A stretch of DNA of 64,000 nt from Agrypnia vestita (taxonomy: Eukaryota > Arthropoda > Insecta > Trichoptera > Phryganeidae): positions 1 to 64,000 of the forward strand of contig JADDOH010001542.1 of assembly GCA_016648135.1 (NCBI GenBank). The letters are read 5' to 3'. How positions within the stretch are numbered: position 1 is the stretch's first letter; every line of letters starts with the position of its first letter. The notes under the pieces are model-generated. The model was not told the DNA's origin. It worked only from the letters and a program-made list of their open reading frames with translations, and made no database searches. Position numbers and translations under genes: made by a program. Positions 53,165 through 63,131 of the stretch are shown piece after piece.

Positions 53165-53660
53165 TACTCTAGTATGGCATTATTGGGTGGGGAGGAGCAT
53201 ACAAAAACGTAATGAACCCACTAAAAGTTATAGAGAGAACAATTATTAAAGTAATTTTAAAAAATTAACTTTCTCAACACAAACACTCTTCACAAAATTA
53301 CCACTTCCGAAATTAGAAAATATTTACAAAAAATCTCTATTATACAAATAATTAAAGAAATTATTTATGCAAAACTTGAAAAAACAAATACATCCAAGAT
53401 TTCAAAACAACTTAAATAATACCAAACACTATCAGCAAAATAATATATATTTAGGGATAAATATGTAGATTCAATAGCTTCCTTACAGAAATTAATAAGA
53501 TATCTGAGATTAAACAAATTAAAAAATAAACGAACACTACAAAAAAATATATTTTTATGTATATGTATACAAAATATGTAACTATATAAAAGTGTAAGTA
53601 CCTCTCCAAGCACAAGAGTACCTAAGTCTCTTTTTGGAGAGGTACAACGATAAAATGTGT
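53165..53660 (+). pseudogene. CR1/Jockey-like LINE 3' end with UTR hairpin
   Basis: A frame reads GIIGWGGAYKNVMNPLKVIE, RTIIKVILKK, then with stops and shifts TLFTKLPLPKLENIYKKSLL and HPRFQNNLNN. GI..WGG, PL...R.I.KVI, LF....LP.L..IY is the C-terminal layout of CR1/Jockey-like polymerases. After the ORF remnant the 3' UTR has GTACCTCTCCAA and TTGGAGAGGTAC (53599-53645), a perfect 12-bp stem, then an ATTT-repeat tail. A second copy of the UTR lies reversed at 10280-10345. Confidence 0.75.
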
Positions 53661-54189
53661 GTATTTATTTATTTATAGTTTTAATGAAGTAAAAAAAATA
53701 TAATAAGCTGTATGCGATATTAAATAAATAAAAAAATATGGGTGAATGACGACGTTTGAGCATATACAGATCAAAATGCACGTATATCAAACCGTCAGTA
53801 GAAAAAAGTTGAAAAAATGTAATAATGTGACCATAATATTATGATGATTAGATGATTCTATTTTACCGGGCGCGGCAACTCGACTTAATCTTATCTGGTT
53901 CGATTAACACGATCGTGATAACTAAGTTTCAGAGCGAACCTGACACTCCGTTCCTTATCTACTACTAATTATTTATTAGTGGTACCTGCTGACGCCTGAG
54001 CCTAGTAATAAACTACACGATTATCAAATTAGAAGCGCACTAGCGTAAGGATCTACATTACCCCAAATAAGGAGTGCAGTCCCATTTCAATCTAATTAAC
54101 CCAAATTCTATAAAAGTAAAACTATATGTTGCTAATTAGGAATTAGAAATTTAACCTCCTTTATACGATTTTTAATGCGTGGTAATCAA
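53661..54189. other. Spacer
   Basis: No gene or repeat recognised. TTAATCTTATCTGGTTCGAT and TTATTTATTAGTGG words give no clear structure. Confidence 0.3.
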
Positions 54190-54930
54190 ACATAATAATT
54201 TCGTTGTCTGTCTGTCTGTGTGTCGTCAGGTCCGTAAATTGCTGGAATTATAAGATTAGATAATTAGAGTGTGGCACGCAATGAGCGCGCGGCATGTGTT
54301 GGGCGGTTACGTAAGGCAAGTCGTTATTATTATTTCCCGTGATTTTTCACGGGTTTACGGCTAGTGAGTATATATGACTATTTATTTCCGTTACTGTATA
54401 TATGTTACAAAGTGTAATTTTTTTTGATTTTGAATTTGAAGATGAAAATTCATGAATAGAAAACCATTTTCTTTTTTAAATTGAATTTATTCACTTAAAC
54501 CTACAACGAAACTTAATAAGATCCAAATAAAATAATATCATTGCCTGTCTATCGGTCCGTAAATTCATAACTTTCTGGAATAAAACTTTAGGTAATTAGA
54601 GTGTGACAGTTATAGTCAGTTGAAATTTGAAAATAGATTATGATAAAACGGGGAATATTTCGTAATATCGTATTAGGGAATTTCGAATAAACTTACGTAA
54701 GAGACATCACATCATGCAATTGTGTTTTTTATAGTATAAAATCACCGACATCTCTTTTGTAACAAAGAAACATTTTAATTAAATTGCGAATACTGATAAT
54801 ATAATAAATATAATAATAATAATAATAATATAAAATTGTTAACTGTTCGAAGAATATTTTTTCTTCTTCTGTATGAAGGCTTGAACTTTGTGGTGACATT
54901 ATTATTAAAATAAAACACAAATTACTTTGT
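54190..54930. repeat. Two units of the AATAATTTCGTTGTC repeat
   Basis: Units start at about 54193 (ATAATTTCGTTGTCTGTCTG) and about 54530 (ATAATATCATTGCCTGTCTA), each followed by GGTCCGTAAATT, GGAAT, a TAGATAATTAGAGTGTG-type block and, in the first, CGTGATTTTTCACGGG. The period is about 340 bp. A third copy is at 55785-56045 and a fragment is at 225-295. The class is unknown; CGTGATTTTTCACG is a hairpin shared by copies. Confidence 0.7.
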
Positions 54931-54934
54931 TTTC

Positions 54935-54995
54935 ACCACTTTATTAGATTAAAAAATCTACATGTTTTGAGAACAATGTTCTCTTCTTCAGGATT
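54935..54995 (-). ncRNA. CTGAAGA-stem-AAAAC motif (hammerhead-like remnant)
   Basis: On the minus strand CCTGAAGA (54985-54992) is followed by AGAGAAC-ATT-GTTCTC (54969-54984) and AAAACATGTAGATTTTTT. AAAAATCT upstream can pair with AGATTTTT downstream, as stem III would. The core fits CUGANGA-stem II-GAAA except that the G of GAAA is A. Phrases like this end several retroelements. No cleavage-site stem I is obvious. Confidence 0.3.
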
Positions 54996-55784
54996 ATTGT
55001 GTACTAAAGATTTTTAAAAGTTAAACCAAGCAAATGTGTTACGGTGAAGGGGCGGGTGAGGGTGTAGCTGTGGGGAGGAGGGGTTCGAGGTGTTAATTAT
55101 TGGGTCCAGATGACCCATTGTAAAAATTGTTAATTTTTAATTGTGGAGAAGAGTATTTTCTAAGTATCGATACAAAAAAAATGCATTTTTGACCATCAGG
55201 GTGTACGTGACACGCTGACACGTAACTGGCGATGGCCGACAGCAGAAGAGCGGACCGTTACAGAAACTCCCGCAAGCCCGACTACGCGAGCTGGTTACCC
55301 AAGACGTAATGAAATGAAACCGAGACAAAATGAATGCCAGCAAAAGATTATTGTAGGAACGCGGCGCAGCAGGTGAAAGCGAATCGCAAACTCGGGTCAT
55401 TGTTGATCGTAATGATTTTCGATGAGGAAATGAGCGATTTTATAACGCAAATTATTGTAACTTAGAGAACGAATAATTACCAGAGACGTAATTATTTCAC
55501 AATGCTCTTAAATGAAAGAAAATTAATAGAGATACGGCATGTTAGACGTGGATTTAGGTAAGGATTCAATTTGGTTGGTGTGAGTACTGCTACGCGTATT
55601 CCGCGTGTCATTGTGTGTCATTCAGATGGCGAGTGACTTATTAGTAGCCGGTGTGCAGTGCGGTCGTTTCTTCGATAAGAACACGGTGTCCACAAAACGC
55701 ATGTATTTGTTATAAATAAATATTTTCTATCTACACCGGTATACAGTAAGGTGTTTTACATGTGTCATCTAATCTAAATTTAAT
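54996..55784. other. Spacer with a GC-richer part
   Basis: About 55040-55100 is G-rich (GAAGGGGCGGGTGAGGGTGT, GGGGAGGAGGGG). About 55195-55420 is unique in the window and less AT-rich, with an uninformative minus-strand open frame (55137-55400). Nothing firmer. Confidence 0.35.
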
Positions 55785-56045
55785 AATTTCGTTATCTATC
55801 GGTCCGTAACTAGTTGGAATTACAATTTTAGATAATTAGAGCGTGTGACTCATGTTACACGTAAGGATCGTTAAAAATTATTATTATGTCCTGTGATTTT
55901 TCACGGGTAAACGGTATTGATATTATGATAAATCACGGGGATGCAATAATAATTGCAGGATTTGGAAGCTGAAAATTTATGAACAGAGAAGCATTTGTTT
56001 TTTAAATTAACTTTATTCGCTTAAACCTAAAACTAAATGTGATTG
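55785..56045. repeat. Third unit of the AATAATTTCGTTGTC repeat
   Basis: TAATAATTTCGTTATCTATC, GGTCCGTAACTAGTTGGAAT, TAGATAATTAGAGCGTG, CTGTGATTTTTCACGGGTAA and AAACCTAAAACTAAATG follow the unit at 54190 in the same order. Confidence 0.7.
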
Positions 56046-56984
56046 AATTAGTGGGGCGACTCTTGCGTGTTGAACCCCGCGCTGAATGCGAGTCACACTT
56101 TTAAGTTTCTAATGTTGTAATTCCAGCATGTTAAGGATCGATAGACATACAACGTAATTACTATGTTTAGATAAGTTACAGCCTCGGAAAACATAAGAAA
56201 TACATACATATAGATTTCACAAAAAACGGTGTATATGACTATATGAGTTGCGTGTTCAAGTCTTCTACGAATTTTCCAATAGGTATGATGCAATTTTTTT
56301 TTTTTTTTTTGGAACTGGCTGCAACGCACACTAAACTGATTGAATCCTTCAGTGAAAACTAGACTAGATACTAAACTAATATATTCTTGATTACTGATAT
56401 ATTCTTGATTATTACGTATGAGTAAGGACGAAATCATTACGTCATAAAGTAGCATGTTTATATTGAGGATTAATCAGAATATTCGTGGGAAAAAATTCCG
56501 GTGAAGTAACAGAGGACATGACTCAGATGGAGGAAAAAGGTAAACACATTTCTTGGGAGCAAAAGTTTTAACGTATTATTTTTTTATTTTCATTTATTCA
56601 TTTATACTCGTTTATTATTTTTCATCTACCATTATTTATTATTTCTAAGCAAATACATTATCATTAATTAAGACAAATTGTAGATTCAGTTTCAGTGCCG
56701 ATAAATCGGCGTTTATTAGCTAAATAACTTTTATAAGAGCTTGTATCAAATATAATTAATGTTAAGAATATTTGCAGAGTTTATAAATAAGATAGCAACA
56801 AATACAATATGCAATTATAGCTATAAAACTTATAAAGCTATTTGTACAGAAAAACATGTATAGAAGTCCTTGTTGCGATAGCGTAGTTGCATCAAATACA
56901 TAAAATGAGTTGCTAAAAATAACATCCTTATACACAACATTCAATTTTTTTATAAATGTGTTTTTTATAAATTTGTTCTGGAAT
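56046..56984. other. AT-rich spacer
   Basis: A T18 run near 56292. ACTGATATATTCTTGATTA is duplicated at about 56378-56412. Open frames at 56093-56455 and 56762-56944 have no domain. Confidence 0.4.
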
Positions 56985-57170
56985 ACTGAACGTTACATTG
57001 TGTAAAGTGATCACTTAGGTCGTACGCTCAGTAAACGCCCACTAAAGACTTCCATACATGCTTTCCCATATAAATAGCTTCGGCTCTGTGAAACATCTAT
57101 AATTTCTAACTTCAATTAATGATGACCCTCCGTGGACGAAATCTAGAAATTGGATCTAAGAACATACTAA
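56985..57170. repeat. Dispersed repeat with AGACTTCCATAC core
   Basis: ACTGAACGTTACATTGTGTA, AAGTGA, AAAGACTTCCATACATG, CCCATATAAATAGCTTCG and GTGAAACATCTATAAT match 9830-10060 in order. It is the second near-complete copy of this family. Confidence 0.7.
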
Positions 57171-57197
57171 TAAAAATATCGTAAATATGTTATCATT

Positions 57198-57530
57198 TGA
57201 GGGGGATAAAAGCAAAGGCAGCAATATTTAAAAAAATGTTTTGAATGCAGCCACCGAGGATTACTAATTATTATTAATTTAGAATGTACTGAATCTATGT
57301 GTGTATGAATGTACATATCTATCTCTCTATCCCTTTTTTAGAATGTACTGAATTATCTCTCTATCCCTTCCAAAATCATGTTTCCTACAAATTTATAGGC
57401 CATATTTCCTATAAAATTCAGATTCAACTTCAAATTCAGTCGAATTCAGTACATTCTAAATTAGTAATCCTCGATGACCGCATTCAATGTTTTTTCGGAT
57501 ATTGCTGCCATTGCTATAACCCGTCATTTA
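57198..57530. mobile_element. Foldback MITE with GGCAGCAATAT arms
   Basis: The left arm GGCAGCAATATTTAAAAAAA, TGAATGCAGCCACCGAGGAT, TACTAATT, TTTAGAATGTACTGAAT is mirrored by ATTCAGTACATTCTAAATTA, GTAATCCTCGATGACCGCAT and GATATTGCTGCC on the right. Outer bases GGGATAAAAGC/GCTATAACCC also pair imperfectly. Inside, TTAGAATGTACTGAAT and TCTCTCTATCCCTT occur twice directly, an internal duplication. The open frame at 57299-57547 is not a gene. Confidence 0.8.
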
Positions 57531-58424
57531 AGGAACTAGTTATTTAGTACACCATACAATAAATAACTTATTAAGACTGCTCTAGGAAAATATTAATTCA
57601 GTTACCGAGAAATTAGTATGGAAATAATCACATAAAATCAACATTCTTGGCGGATACGTGCCATGACCAAAATATAGACCCGTAACGCTTAATTTAAACG
57701 TTGAAATCTATTGAGAAATCTATTTCTAACCATGTTATTATATTTATAGAAATATTTAATGGTTAAATTTCACGTGAATTCAGTAGAATCGCATTTGTCT
57801 ACCTTAAAAAAAACTCTGAAAAGTTAACAAATACTCTAGACAAGCGAGATACAGAGAGAGCTTTCTTTTATTATTTTTTCAACATTTTCTATATGTTTTT
57901 ATATTTTATGAGCTAATGATATCCCGTGGCTGCAGCTCAACCATTGTATCTTGCGTCTTTTTAAAATATTATTTTTTCTAAATTTAATTTAAAATAAACA
58001 ACTATTCGTCTAATTAAGTAACTAGGTAATCTTTTTATTAATAATCGTTAAGAGGTTTTAATACAAGAGCGTGGCTTTAGATATGAACAATTTTATATAT
58101 TTTTTTATCTAAAGCCAATGCGAGATATTTAAAATTAGGTATAATACCTACAATACAGATATTATGTATCTTTAAACACTCGTGTAATACATGTCCTATT
58201 GTTGTAACGAGGGTAGCAATATGTCTGATTGTCCGATATAATCTATAAAAATAATAATAAAAAATTGATAATTTACATGGCGTCGTTTTCGTGAGTAGGT
58301 ACATACCTCAAAGGTTCTATACAATAATTGCTTCAAAAACGCCGTATGCCATGCGAACGTTGCTATTCACAACAGTTTCAAAAAATAACCAAGTCTTATA
58401 AAAAAATGTAAAGAATCCAGTTGC
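57531..58424. other. AT-rich spacer before satellite
   Basis: No gene recognised. Open frame at 58077-58304 (minus) without motif. Confidence 0.35.
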
Positions 58425-59819
58425 ACAATTTATTGTAAAATACATAAAGATATTATTGAATGTATAGAAATATTATATACATATAATTTAATATTTGAGT
58501 CATTCCAAGAAGAAAGACATTGATATTTGTATGTTCGTACATGGATTCTTTTTTCTGCAAGCAAGCGTATCCTTGACGTACAATTTATTGTAAAATACAT
58601 AAAGATATTATTGAATGCATAGAAATATTATATACATATCATTTAATATTTGAGTCATTCCAAGAAGAAAGACATTGATATTTGTATGTTCGTACATGGA
58701 TTCTTTTTTCTGCAAGCAAGCGTATCCTTGACGTACAATTTATTGTAAAATACATAAAGATATTATTGAATGTATAGAAATATTATATACATATAATTTA
58801 ATATTTGAGTCATTCCAAGAAGAAAGACATTGATATTTGTATGTTCGTACATGGATTCTTTTTTCTGCAAGCAAGCGTATCCTTGACGTACAATTTATTG
58901 TAAAATACATAAAGATATTATTGAATGTATAGAAATATTATATACATATAATTTAATATTTGAGTCATTCCAAGAAGAAAGACATTGATATTTGTATGTT
59001 CGTACATGGATTCTTTTTTCTGCAAGCAAGCGTATCCTTGACGTACAATTTATTGTAAAATACATAAAGATATTATTGAATGTATAGAAATATTATATAC
59101 ATATAATTTAATATTTGAGTCATTCCAAGAAGAAAGACATTGATATTTGTATGTTCGTACATGGATTCTTTTTTCTGCAAGCAAGCGTATCCTTGACGTA
59201 CAATTTATTGTAAAATACATAAAGATATTATTGAATGCATAGAAATATTATATACATATCATTTAATATTTGAGTCATTCCAAGAAGAAAGACATTGATA
59301 TTTGTATGTTCGTACATGGATTCTTTTTTCTGCAAGCAAGCGTATCCTTGACGTACAATTTATTGTAAAATACATAAAGATATTATTGAATGTATAGAAA
59401 TATTATATACATATAATTTAATATTTGAGTCATTCCAAGAAGAAAGACATTGATATTTGTATGTTCGTACATGGATTCTTTTTTCTGCAAGCAAGCGTAT
59501 CCTTGACGTACAATTTATTGTAAAATACATAAAGATATTATTGAATGCATAGAAATATTATATACATATCATTTAATATTTGAGTCATTCCAAGAAGAAA
59601 GACATTGATATTTGTATGTTCGTACATGGATTCTTTTTTCTGCAAGCAAGCGTATCCTTGACGTACAATTTATTGTAAAATACATAAAGATATTATTGAA
59701 TGCATAGAAATATTATATACATATCATTTAATATTTGAGTCATTCCAAGAAGAAAGACATTGATATTTATATGTTCGTACATGGATTCTTTTTTCTGCAA
59801 GCAAGCGTATTCTTGACGT
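58425..59819. repeat. Satellite array, nine units of exactly 155 bp
   Basis: Units begin ACAATTTATTGTAAAATACA at 58425, 58580, 58735, 58890, 59045, 59200, 59355, 59510 and 59665 and end near 59819, all exactly 155 bp with almost no changes. Two variants are linked: units 1, 3, 4, 5 and 7 have GAATGTATAG with ATATAATTTA, while units 2, 6, 8 and 9 have GAATGCATAG with ATATCATTTA. The last unit has extra changes (TTTATATG, GTATTCTTG), as expected at an array edge. The length is close to one nucleosome repeat. There is no ORF and no spacers, so it is not a CRISPR. Confidence 0.98.
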
Positions 59820-60389
59820 TTAATTTAGAGGTAAAGATGTACAGTTGGAGATGTGTTAAATTCGAATAAAGAAAGATATGGCTTTATAATCATGCATTTA
59901 CATTATTCGCAAATGACTTTAAAATGAGATCATCAATCGTGAATATTTATTTCTAGGCTAAGATGACATGTGTCAAACGTTTGAGTTAAAAAAAATTAAC
60001 AGCGTGGAATACCATGTCAGAGTAGGAATGCTATTTGGAGAATGCTCCACATTGCTGAAAAGGAGCGTGGTAGAAGAAATATTATGACAATAATGAATGA
60101 AGAAAGAATAAATCCTTAATATGGGGGATTAGAAGCGAAGCATGTAGGGCGACGTACCTATATTATAATTTCTCAAAAAACGATGATGCGGTGTGCAACA
60201 TTTCCATTGCCAGATTCAAAAATAATGAAATCTTATGAAAAGCTCCATGGGCGATAGCCAATCTCAGGTCCAGCAACGGCCACTATCAGCAATCTGCGAG
60301 AGCCGATTGCTTAACTGGTAGTGTTCAGTAATTTTAAAAACTCCTATTCCGTATCTCAACCGTTATTTTTATAGGTCGCTAATTTTTTT
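59820..60389. other. Spacer
   Basis: Nothing recognised. GTCAGAGTAGGAATGCTATT and GGAGAATGCTCCACATTGCT near 60015-60055 are less AT-rich, possibly decayed coding DNA. Confidence 0.3.
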
Positions 60390-60845
60390 CCTTGCAGCAT
60401 GGCCATGCTGCAAGGATCCCAAAGAGCGATGGAGAGAAGCATGACAGGTATCAAGAAGCAAGAAAAGAAACAAAGCACCTTTATAAGAGCCAAAACGAAG
60501 GTTATGGATGTACTAACGAAGATAGGTAAACTGAAATGGAGATGGACAGGCCATATGCTAAGGAGCACTCAGGAAAAGTGGAGTAAAATTGTTACATGCT
60601 GGTACCCCAGAGATGGGAAAAGGAAAAGGGGAAGAAAGCCCAAGAGATGGGAGGATGAACTAAAATTAACAGCAGGCCCTTTCTGGAGAAGGGTCGCCAG
60701 GGATAGAACTCAATGGAAATTGTTGGAGGAGGCCTTTGCCAAAAGGCACACTGAACTTAGAGATATTCTTTAAACAGGGATAGCATTTTATCTTACACAA
60801 AAATCTAAGTTCAGGATAAAGGGCTAATTGATTGATTGATTGAAT
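60390..60845 (+). pseudogene. RTE-type LINE C-terminal end and tail
   Basis: The frame 60399-60773 reads SQRAMERSMTGIKKQEKKQS, RAKTKVMDVLTKIGKLKWRW, TGHMLRSTQEKWSKIVTCWY, PRDGKRKRGRKPKRWEDELK and RRVARDRTQWKLLEEAFAKR before a stop at 60773. AMER, TKV.DV...KLKW.W.GH.AR, W.PR.GKR..GR...RW.D and A.DR..W is the exact C-terminal pattern of lepidopteran RTE endonuclease/reverse transcriptases. After the stop there is a short UTR and a tail of TTGATTGATTGATTGA (60828-60843), typical of RTE. The RT and endonuclease domains are absent (5' truncation). The truncation point is a perfect 26-bp palindrome (60390-60415). Confidence 0.92.
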
Positions 60846-61011
60846 TTTTTTCCGTTCTAGTATTTCGATAAATTAAAATCTCTCATTTCGTATTCCGTAA
60901 CAATATATTTGGCAAATCCTCTCTATATCCTTTAAATTTTTAACGCGGAACCAGTGACCGATTCCTGTTCATGGTTCGTCCCTGTAGATATTTTTGATAG
61001 TATTATAGTAG
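60846..61011. other. Short spacer
   Basis: Nothing recognised. Confidence 0.3.
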
Positions 61012-61068
61012 TATAGACGATTGATCAGACTTTTATAGTAGTGTAAAAGTCTGATCAATCGTCTATTA
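61012..61068. repeat. Perfect 23-bp hairpin
   Basis: ATAGACGATTGATCAGACTT-TTA (61013-61035) and its exact inverse (61044-61066) with an 8-nt loop TAGTAGTG. The arms have no mismatch. It may be a small foldback or, if transcribed, a dsRNA hairpin; there is no evidence for the latter. Confidence 0.85.
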
Positions 61069-61136
61069 TAAAATATTCACGTTAAGATGAGGCCACTCAT
61101 TTCTTGGAGAAGTCGATATGTTAAATTAAGTTAATT

Positions 61137-61270
61137 ATCTACTAACCATCAGCGCCTTTTTCCGCAGGGGTTGGCAGAGAATAAAAACGCCGTAGGTACT
61201 CTTCTGTCCTATCACACCACTTTTGCTCGATTTACATCCATACGTCTTCTCACACACTTTCTTGTTGTTC
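61137..61270 (-). pseudogene. GHVERM-type LINE 3' end, older reverse copy
   Basis: CTAACCATCAGCGCC and CCGCAGGGGTTGGCAGAGA, then TCTTCTGTCCTATCACACCA and CTTTTGCTC are the reverse of the LINE end at 11700-11800 with more substitutions. Only the last 130 bp or so remain. Confidence 0.75.
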
Positions 61271-61316
61271 TTATTGTCTTCTGTTATTGTATCTTTTAAC
61301 GTGGCCATCTTCCAAA

Positions 61317-61929
61317 CGGCCGTATTCAGAAATTAGCAATACTGGATGGGACCTTTAGATGGTTATCCCAACACTTAATAGACGAGAATAAAAATAAAAA
61401 AATAAACGAAACGTAGGCATCATCGGTGTTCGGTGTTCTTCAAATAAGGAGGTTTGTATGTTTTCACATATCTCTCTTAAAGTAAATACCTTTATTTGCG
61501 GTGTCCAATATCTACAATGCCTTTAGAAAAGGGATTGATTTATCAAGGCGGTCTGGTCTGACAGAGCTTCAAATTGATTACCGAAGTAGCTATCGCAAAC
61601 GTAACCTCACAATTCTCATGTTTCGACTAAAATTACGTGAAGTACTAATGCTGTATTTAAAGCTTATAGAAAAAAGGTTATTTCATATGCACTTATTAAT
61701 TTCTTCTCCCACAGCGCCACATGGCAAAATTGTCATTGCCGCGTTGGACTCGTATTAACATTTTGACGTTTGACGGATAACCGTTACGTACTTCTTTCTC
61801 CCTCTCTCTTTCAATTAGAAACTGAAACAAACAAACACCGACGTATTCCTCCGTCTCATTTATTTATTTATTTTATTCTCGTCTAGTAAATGTTGGGATA
61901 ACAAACTTAAGATTTTCAGAATACGGCCG
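61317..61929. mobile_element. CGGCCGTATTC / GTTATCCCAACA MITE
   Basis: The left end is CGGCCGTATTCAGAAATTAG, then GTTATCCCAACACTTAATAG, ACGAGAATAAAAATAAA, AACGAAACGTAGG. The right end is the inverse: CGTCTCATTTATTTATTTAT, TTCTCGTCTAGTAAATGTTG, GGATAAC, TTCAGAATACGGCCG. The arms are about 130 bp or more; the centre (open frame 61501-61758) has no domain. A half copy is at 8235 and a tip is at 41583. Confidence 0.85.
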
Positions 61930-62730
61930 AACATTGGTTTATCTGATAACCTCAGGTCTTTCGCGGATTCCCTTTGTTGCTGCTGCCTTCAACTCTCGCC
62001 TCATTTATTTTCTTTACCATCCTTTGCTCGCTCATCCGTCCCATATGGCTAAACCTTTTTTATTCTACATCTAACATTACATCACTTGTAATTCAGAATT
62101 CATTCATTCTGCACTCCAAAGTACAAATATTCTCCACATGACACGACCGCGTTCCCACGGCATTCAGTCTTCTGTCGTCTTTTCTTTTATGTGATTCCAT
62201 GGATTATTGTCAAATTTGGAGTCTTTTGGATTATTTCCGATTGTTTTGCGGAGATTACCCTTTTTTAATCCGGGTCATTTTTTTCGCTCGGATAATCGAG
62301 TACCAGTCTATATTACTACTATATATATATATTTAATTAAATAATGCAAAAGCCCTTTTGGGACTTTAATAAATTAAAATTTTAAAATAACATACAAAAT
62401 AATATTTTTTATCAAATGCGGAAAAATCTCGCGTAGAAAATTAATCAGAATATGAGATCTGACAATTGAACAATGGGAGTGTTCGTTCGCATTCACGTAA
62501 TAAGTTTAATTGGGCTTATTCCCAGTGCGTTGTTTGGAAGCTGAAACTCTCGATTGTCTCATATGATGTCTAGGTACCTAGGTAGAATAGCTTTCACTTA
62601 AAAATTCAATTAGCCTAGTTTCATTTTTTTAAATATTAAATAATAATATATTATGGTGGAAGACAGAATACACAATTCACATAGAGCTCAAATTTTCATG
62701 TCTACCTCTTACCGACACCATGTTATATAA
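61930..62730. other. Spacer
   Basis: Nothing recognised; an ATATATATATAT tract at about 62318-62330. Confidence 0.35.
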
Positions 62731-63131
62731 CGCACCATGAGTATCTATCTACTTTAGCGTATTAAGTCAAAAAGTTTAGAGATACCAGCGTTTGAAGTTA
62801 CAAATTTTTCAATGATTTGGGTTGTCTCACATGCAAAAAATATAAAATAAGTTTTTTTTGCATTATTTATCATTGGTTTTGCCTTAATACCCCAATGTAT
62901 TCATTTTTTTTTTAATTTCGGGATGCTACAATAATGATTTTAGATTAATGCTGTAATGCATTAAAATATTCAAATTTATGGTTATATTGGTAACTCAATT
63001 ACAACGCTTTTCACATTTTACTTGAGTCACTTCGTTACAGGAATAAACAAATCTAAAAATGGTGAAAAATTGCATTATTAACTAAAAAAAATACATTTTT
63101 TGACTTAATACACTAAAGTACTCATGGTGCG
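62731..63131. mobile_element. CGCACCATGAGTA foldback MITE
   Basis: CGCACCATGAGTATCTATCT, ACTTTAGCGTATTAAGTCAA, AAAG on the left is mirrored by TTTTTGACTTAATACACTAA, AGTACTCATGGTGCG on the right. The element is about 400 bp with terminal arms of about 38 bp and an AT-rich non-coding interior containing further short inverted words (AATGGTGAAAAATTGCATTA). Confidence 0.85.

Noticed and set aside
58425..59819. CRISPR-like regular repeat
   Set aside because: The 155-bp units are contiguous with no unique spacers, and the DNA is eukaryotic; it is a satellite.
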